DNA of 24,325 bases from a virus, in IMG/VR virus record IMGVR_UViG_3300027743_000087, positions 1-24,325 of that record; one strand, given 5' to 3'. Positions 20,325-24,325 of this stretch are shown piece by piece. Position 1 is the first letter of the stretch. Each line of letters starts with the position of its first letter. Below the pieces are notes generated by a model that had not been told where the DNA came from, did not search any database, and saw only the letters and a list, made by a program, of their open reading frames with translations. The position numbers and the translations under genes were made by a program.

Positions 20325-22229
20325 TTAGTGCTTGCCGTTCTTCGCGAGCGGCTCGTCTGCGCCGCGCGTGGTGCCCGTGGGCGAGGGCCACGCGGTGGCG
20401 GTCAAATACTTCACGGTGTTCGCGCCCACGCGCTTCCACGTGATGTAGCGTTCCGCCCTGAGCGCCACGGCGTTCATTTGGAACATCGACGCATACACGG
20501 TCGTCGCATCGACCGGCGACATCGGCGCGCTGTCCATCTGCAACGAGGCTTCGGTCGAGGCGTCGATCGTCACCCCGCCATCGTCGGCCATCAGGATGTA
20601 TTGCGGCGCGAGCGCGACCACGTTCGTCGTCAGCGTGTTCGAGGTGATGAACTGGAGCCCCTTGTAGGTGCCGCCGCTGATCCCGATGCCGGGGAACTCC
20701 GGCGAGCCGTCCAGGTTCGTGCGGAACGACAGCGCCAGCGCGTTCGCCGGCGAGAGCAGGAACGTTAACCCGTCGACCGGAATGTTATTGGTCGCGAAGT
20801 GGTTGATCAGCCCGAGGATGTCGGCCAGCGGGTTCGTCGTCGCCGCCGCCGTGGGCGCCCCGTTCGTAATCGACGCCGGATTCACGCCCGCGACCGCCGC
20901 GACCGCCGGATTGATGAACTGCGCATCGAGATACGCGGCGATGTCTTTCACCAGCGAATCGCGGACCACGGCTTCGGCCGAGGGGTTGCTGAACCGCACG
21001 AGTTCCTGGGAGAGCACGACGATCGCCGCGACTTTGTTGAAGCCAAGACTCTCCATCGCGAAGGCCATCGCCGTGACGGGCTTCGGCTTCAGCTCGCCGA
21101 CCCACGCCACCGTGCCGCCGCCGGTTTGCGCCGGGACGTTCACGTTGAACGGCACTTTCCGCAGCCCGGCGATCTTCCCGATGATCGTCGCCGCCCGCAG
21201 CAGCGGCAAGAAATCGTCGGTGATGGCCGGATTCACCAGCGGCTTCGCCCAGGTCGCATCGGTCGTGTTGCCCGCCGCCACGGCCGCCTTGAGGGCGAGC
21301 GCGACTTCGGGCGTCGAATCGGCCCAGCGCTGTTCGGCATACGTGGCCGCGTTGCAGCCATCGAAGCGGCTCGCGAGTTTCGCGATGACGAACCGCGCCA
21401 TCTTGATCCCCGGCTCGACATTCGATCGCACGGACACGTGCCCGAAGTGCTTCGCCTCGAGCGGCAGCACCGGTTTCGCCGTCTCGACTTGGAGCTTTTC
21501 GAGGCCGCGCCACCGGACCAGATCTTCGTCAAACTTCTTGACCTCGAGCGCGAGCGCGTCGTGTTCGCTGGCTTCGCCGTCTTCGGACGTCCGGTTGTCA
21601 TCCGCGGCGGTTTTCATGATCTCTGCCATGCGGGCGACGTGCGCGGCGCGCTTGTTCTCGATGTTCTGGACGTGTTCGGCGGCGGTCTGCGTGGCCATAG
21701 TCTTCTCCTGCCGCGGCGGCGCCGCGAGCGATGTGGGGTAACCGGACGCGGCTCGGTGTAGTTCTTTGACGCGCGTGATCGTGGCGTCGACGTTCGCGGG
21801 AATCGTGACGGCGCTTAAGCCGCCCCAAATCCACTTGGTATGCCGGGTATAGGTGGTGCCAGGGATGCGCTGCGACGCTTTCGATCCCCAATCCACGGAG
21901 AGGCCGCGGACCAGCGGGGGCGTCGCCTTAAACGATTGCCAGGCTTCTTCGAGCCGATCGCGCACCGCGCCGGGCGTCTCACTCCGCGAGACGCGGGCGC
22001 GAATCCAAATGCCATCTTTCGTGGGGTGCGCCTCGAAGACTTCGCCGATCGGTTCTTTCCGGCCGTGATGCCACAGGAACGGCATCGGCAGCGTAAATTC
22101 GGCGCCGAACGGATCCATCACATCGCCCCACCGATCGGGCGTCGGCGTCGAGGCGACCCCTTCAATCACACGCTCGTCGTCGTCAATCGACTTGACGGAA
22201 AACAGCGCGTAACCCCGTTCGAGTTGCAT
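20325..22229 (-). CDS. fused prohead protease and major capsid protein
   Basis: A single 634-residue frame containing a prohead protease (1-160) and an HK97-fold major capsid protein (from about 178). The protease has FLWHHGRKEPIGEV (catalytic His at 55) and GLSVDWGS (Ser111) in family positions. The delta-like scaffold region (180-270) is helical and charged; the capsid domain includes the N-arm after about 280, VAWVGELKPKPVT, VLSQELVRFS and the P-domain-like LADILGLINHFA. An internal ATG at 21698 (residue 178) has a GGAG ribosome site and would give a separate 457-aa capsid precursor. Fusions of this kind are known in siphoviruses. It lies between the RHH gene and the portal. Confidence 0.9.
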   Translation of the reverse strand: MQLERGYALFSVKSIDDDERVIEGVASTPTPDRWGDVMDPFGAEFTLPMPFLWHHGRKEPIGEVFEAHPTKDGIWIRARVSRSETPGAVRDRLEEAWQSFKATPPLVRGLSVDWGSKASQRIPGTTYTRHTKWIWGGLSAVTIPANVDATITRVKELHRAASGYPTSLAAPPRQEKTMATQTAAEHVQNIENKRAAHVARMAEIMKTAADDNRTSEDGEASEHDALALEVKKFDEDLVRWRGLEKLQVETAKPVLPLEAKHFGHVSVRSNVEPGIKMARFVIAKLASRFDGCNAATYAEQRWADSTPEVALALKAAVAAGNTTDATWAKPLVNPAITDDFLPLLRAATIIGKIAGLRKVPFNVNVPAQTGGGTVAWVGELKPKPVTAMAFAMESLGFNKVAAIVVLSQELVRFSNPSAEAVVRDSLVKDIAAYLDAQFINPAVAAVAGVNPASITNGAPTAAATTNPLADILGLINHFATNNIPVDGLTFLLSPANALALSFRTNLDGSPEFPGIGISGGTYKGLQFITSNTLTTNVVALAPQYILMADDGGVTIDASTEASLQMDSAPMSPVDATTVYASMFQMNAVALRAERYITWKRVGANTVKYLTATAWPSPTGTTRGADEPLAKNGKH

Positions 22230-22264
22230 GCGTGCGCGGGAGTTTACGGCCGCGCCGCGGGAGG

Positions 22265-22450
22265 CTAGGGTTTTTGCATTTTAATTATGCGGTTGAGTTG
22301 CCGCCGGATGGCTTCCGCGACGCTGATGTCCTCGCGCCGCGCTTGCTTGCAGAGCGCGTCGAACTGTTTCGTCGGCAGGGTGAGACCCACGCGCGTGGAC
22401 GTGTCATCGTCGGCGATTGGCGGGCGCCCCAGCCGCCGTGGCGGCTTCAT
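22265..22450 (-). CDS. small ribbon-helix-helix protein
   Basis: A 61-residue protein whose ATG overlaps the terminase stop (ATGA). The N-terminus is basic with an AT-hook-like GRPP, followed by a ribbon strand (VGLTLPTKQFDALC) and two helices (ISVAEAIRRQLNRIIK), the CopG/Arc pattern. It is placed between the terminase and the capsid genes, where a DNA-binding protein is unusual; it may regulate the virion operon. Confidence 0.7.
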   Translation of the reverse strand: MKPPRRLGRPPIADDDTSTRVGLTLPTKQFDALCKQARREDISVAEAIRRQLNRIIKMQKP

Positions 22451-24291
22451 CCCATGACCTGCACGGAATAGTCCGGCATCGCGGCGTCGAGGCGCAGCCA
22501 GCCGCCGATCGCGGAGATCAGCGCGTCGATCGCGTCGATCTTGTTCGGCGACTCCGTTAGATCCTTCATCGGCAAGAGCGAATCATTCACGCCGCGCCGC
22601 ACCACCACATTGGACGCCTGCCAGCGGAGACACGTGTTGCCATCATGCCGGAAGCGCCGATGTTTGATCCGCGCTTCGAGTTCCCGCGCCGGGGGCGTGG
22701 TGGTCTTGGCGTTCTTCTGTTCCTGCCGGGCGGGAAAGCCGGCATTAAACAGCGCGCCCGCGAGCTGAATCGATCCGAATTGATCGAAGCAAATGTCACG
22801 GACGTCGAACTGGGCGCACCACGCGCGGAGATCCGTCTCGATGCGCGAGAAGTCGATCATCGTGCCCTCCGTCGTCACGAGTTCGCCACGTTCATGCCAC
22901 AGGCGATACTCCGGCACCGCTCGCGCCCGTTCCGCCACGACGTCGGCCGGCAGATAACACCGCACGAAGGCCACGAGCGAATCGTCGCGCGGAAACACCA
23001 GCGCCACCGCCGCGAGGTCGTCGAGCTGCGCGAGGTCCGCCCCGATCCAGCACGGCTGCCCCAGAAACTGATCCAGCCGCAGCGTCGGATCCGCGCAGGC
23101 GTCCCAATGCGTCATCGACAACCACGCCGACGCCGAATTCGCCCACTGCGAGCAGCACTTCACCTTGAACTCGCCTTCGAGGCCCGGGGTCTGCTGCGCA
23201 TCGAGGCAATAGCGTTGCATCTGATCCAGCAACGGCGTCACGCCGAGCATCGGATTCGCTTTGATCCAGAGCCGCGAATCGCGCCAATCGTCGCCGTCGT
23301 CTAGCGTATAGATCAGCCCGAGTAGGTGATCCGCCTGATACACGCCCTCCAGCACTTTCGTGACGGTCGTGCGCAGCGCATAGCCCACGGACAGCTGGTT
23401 GTAGCCCGCCGTCGTCGGACAGAGCAGTAGCGGATTGCGCCGCGCCCCCTGCGCCGACTTCAACACGTCATGCAACTCGAAGTGTTGCGCGTGCGATTCA
23501 TCCAAACAGATCACGCTCGGATTCAAGCCATCCTGCGTCGAGGCCTTCGCGTTGATCGGCTTCATGGTGCCAATGGACGTCTGTCCGTCCATCAAGCAGA
23601 TCGCATTGACGAACGTGCGCAAGCGTTGCCCGCGTAACCAGGACGACCGCGTAATCATCTGCTGCGCAATGCTGAACACGATCCGCGCTTGCGATCCCGT
23701 CGTTGCCCCACAGATCACCATCGGCCCGGGTTCGTCTTCCCGCAAGAGGTGATAGAGCGTGATCGCCGCCATCAGCGTTGATTTCGCCCCCTTGCGGCCC
23801 AGTTCCCAATACAGCGTCGTAAAGCGCCGCCGACTCGGATCCGTGCGATGCCGCCAGCCAAAGAGCGTGGTCAATAGGAAGATCTGCGCAGGTTCTAGCC
23901 GGATCGTGGGCGTGGCCCACTTCCCTTCGACGTGCGGGAGCTGCTCGACGAACGCACACACCGCCGCCGCCTGCGCCTCGTCCCAGCGATACGGCCACGC
24001 CCGATCCTGCTGCGCCTGCGCACGATCGCGTTCCTGCCGTGCACACGCGAGCCGCACCCACTTGCACGCGACGATCTCGCCGCTCCCGACCTTCGCGGCA
24101 TACGTCCGCGCAATGGTGGTATACGCCCGCCGTGTCACCTTGAAGCGATCGCGTTGGGCTGCGGGTGCGGGCGGTAACTCGGACGGATCGAGCTGGGTTT
24201 GCTCCGTCGTGCCACGCCGATCCTTTTCGGCCTTCGAGAGCCGCGGCCGGCCGACTGGATTCCGCGGCTGCTCAGAAGTCGTTGCAGGCAT
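22447..24291 (-). CDS. terL: terminase large subunit
   Basis: A 614-aa packaging motor of the HK97-like class. Walker A is GRKGAKST (165-172), Walker B VICLDE (260-265, D264 and E265), motif III CPTTAG (291-296); the nuclease domain begins at IGADLAQLDD (D419) and ends with NKIDAIDALISAIG. The core starts with VACKWVRLACARQERD; before it is a 50-residue Arg/Pro-rich N-terminal extension (GRPRLSKAEKDRRGT), longer than usual. No small subunit gene is present in the window; it may lie beyond the right edge. The ribosome site is weak. Confidence 0.95.
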   Translation of the reverse strand: MPATTSEQPRNPVGRPRLSKAEKDRRGTTEQTQLDPSELPPAPAAQRDRFKVTRRAYTTIARTYAAKVGSGEIVACKWVRLACARQERDRAQAQQDRAWPYRWDEAQAAAVCAFVEQLPHVEGKWATPTIRLEPAQIFLLTTLFGWRHRTDPSRRRFTTLYWELGRKGAKSTLMAAITLYHLLREDEPGPMVICGATTGSQARIVFSIAQQMITRSSWLRGQRLRTFVNAICLMDGQTSIGTMKPINAKASTQDGLNPSVICLDESHAQHFELHDVLKSAQGARRNPLLLCPTTAGYNQLSVGYALRTTVTKVLEGVYQADHLLGLIYTLDDGDDWRDSRLWIKANPMLGVTPLLDQMQRYCLDAQQTPGLEGEFKVKCCSQWANSASAWLSMTHWDACADPTLRLDQFLGQPCWIGADLAQLDDLAAVALVFPRDDSLVAFVRCYLPADVVAERARAVPEYRLWHERGELVTTEGTMIDFSRIETDLRAWCAQFDVRDICFDQFGSIQLAGALFNAGFPARQEQKNAKTTTPPARELEARIKHRRFRHDGNTCLRWQASNVVVRRGVNDSLLPMKDLTESPNKIDAIDALISAIGGWLRLDAAMPDYSVQVMG

Positions 24292-24325
24292 AGAATTTCA
24301 CGCCGTGCTTAATTTGCTAGATCGG

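Noticed and set aside
19221-20768. 515-codon plus-strand frame
   Set aside because: Antisense to the portal and the end of the capsid gene; same GC effect and Arg-rich composition.

Overview
The window is almost entirely a GC-rich, temperate, tailed phage genome of HK97-fold, siphovirus type. It carries a large terminase, an HK97-type protease-capsid fusion, a portal, gp6/gp10-like connectors, a tail tube, frameshifted tail chaperones, a tape measure, a tyrosine integrase and a RecT annealing protein. Nothing in it is clearly a host chromosomal gene. The host cannot be named from the sequence; the integrase target appears to be a tRNA-Arg(CCU) gene. Nearly all genes lie on the minus strand and are tightly packed, often with ATGA, GTGA or TAATG stop/start overlaps, so translation is probably coupled.

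Read in the direction of minus-strand transcription, the right half (24.3 kb down to 11.5 kb) is the virion module: terminase large subunit, a small ribbon-helix-helix protein, fused protease-capsid protein, portal, two connectors, a gp10-like neck protein, tail tube, a 92-aa protein, chaperones G and GT (A9 slippery run), tape measure, a large tail-hub protein with inserted repeat domains, and several small tip-proximal proteins. The portal lies after the capsid gene, which is not the usual order. A separately promoted 209-aa gene and a short plus-strand cassette (10.25-10.58 kb) follow.

At 9.9-10.16 kb is what looks like an intact attP: five copies of a 12-bp arm-type repeat flank the 3' half of a tRNA-Arg. 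Phage genes lie on both sides of it, which points to an excised or virion form of the genome rather than an integrated prophage. The integrase (plus strand) lies beside it. A promoter/operator region at 8.27-8.43 kb fires the early operon leftward: HTH/AT-hook protein, RecT with an apparent C-terminal OB-like region, an 87-aa protein, a 252-aa protein and a 127-aa protein.

The most unusual part is 4.55-5.58 kb. A 958-bp non-coding array follows a simple rule, degenerate pentamers CACNN interrupted by an octamer CTCGRCGN. Next to it is a perfect 24-bp homopyrimidine mirror repeat (H-DNA type), and then a gene resembling only the C-terminal part of a phage helicase loader. This may be a replication origin, a recombination or packaging element, or something new. 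Beyond it the early operon continues through small membrane and zinc-ribbon proteins, a lipoprotein, a DUF1064-type nuclease, a DNSLPGG-repeat protein, an XF1762-like protein and a terminal HNH endonuclease. I recognised no lysis genes, lysogeny repressor or terminase small subunit.
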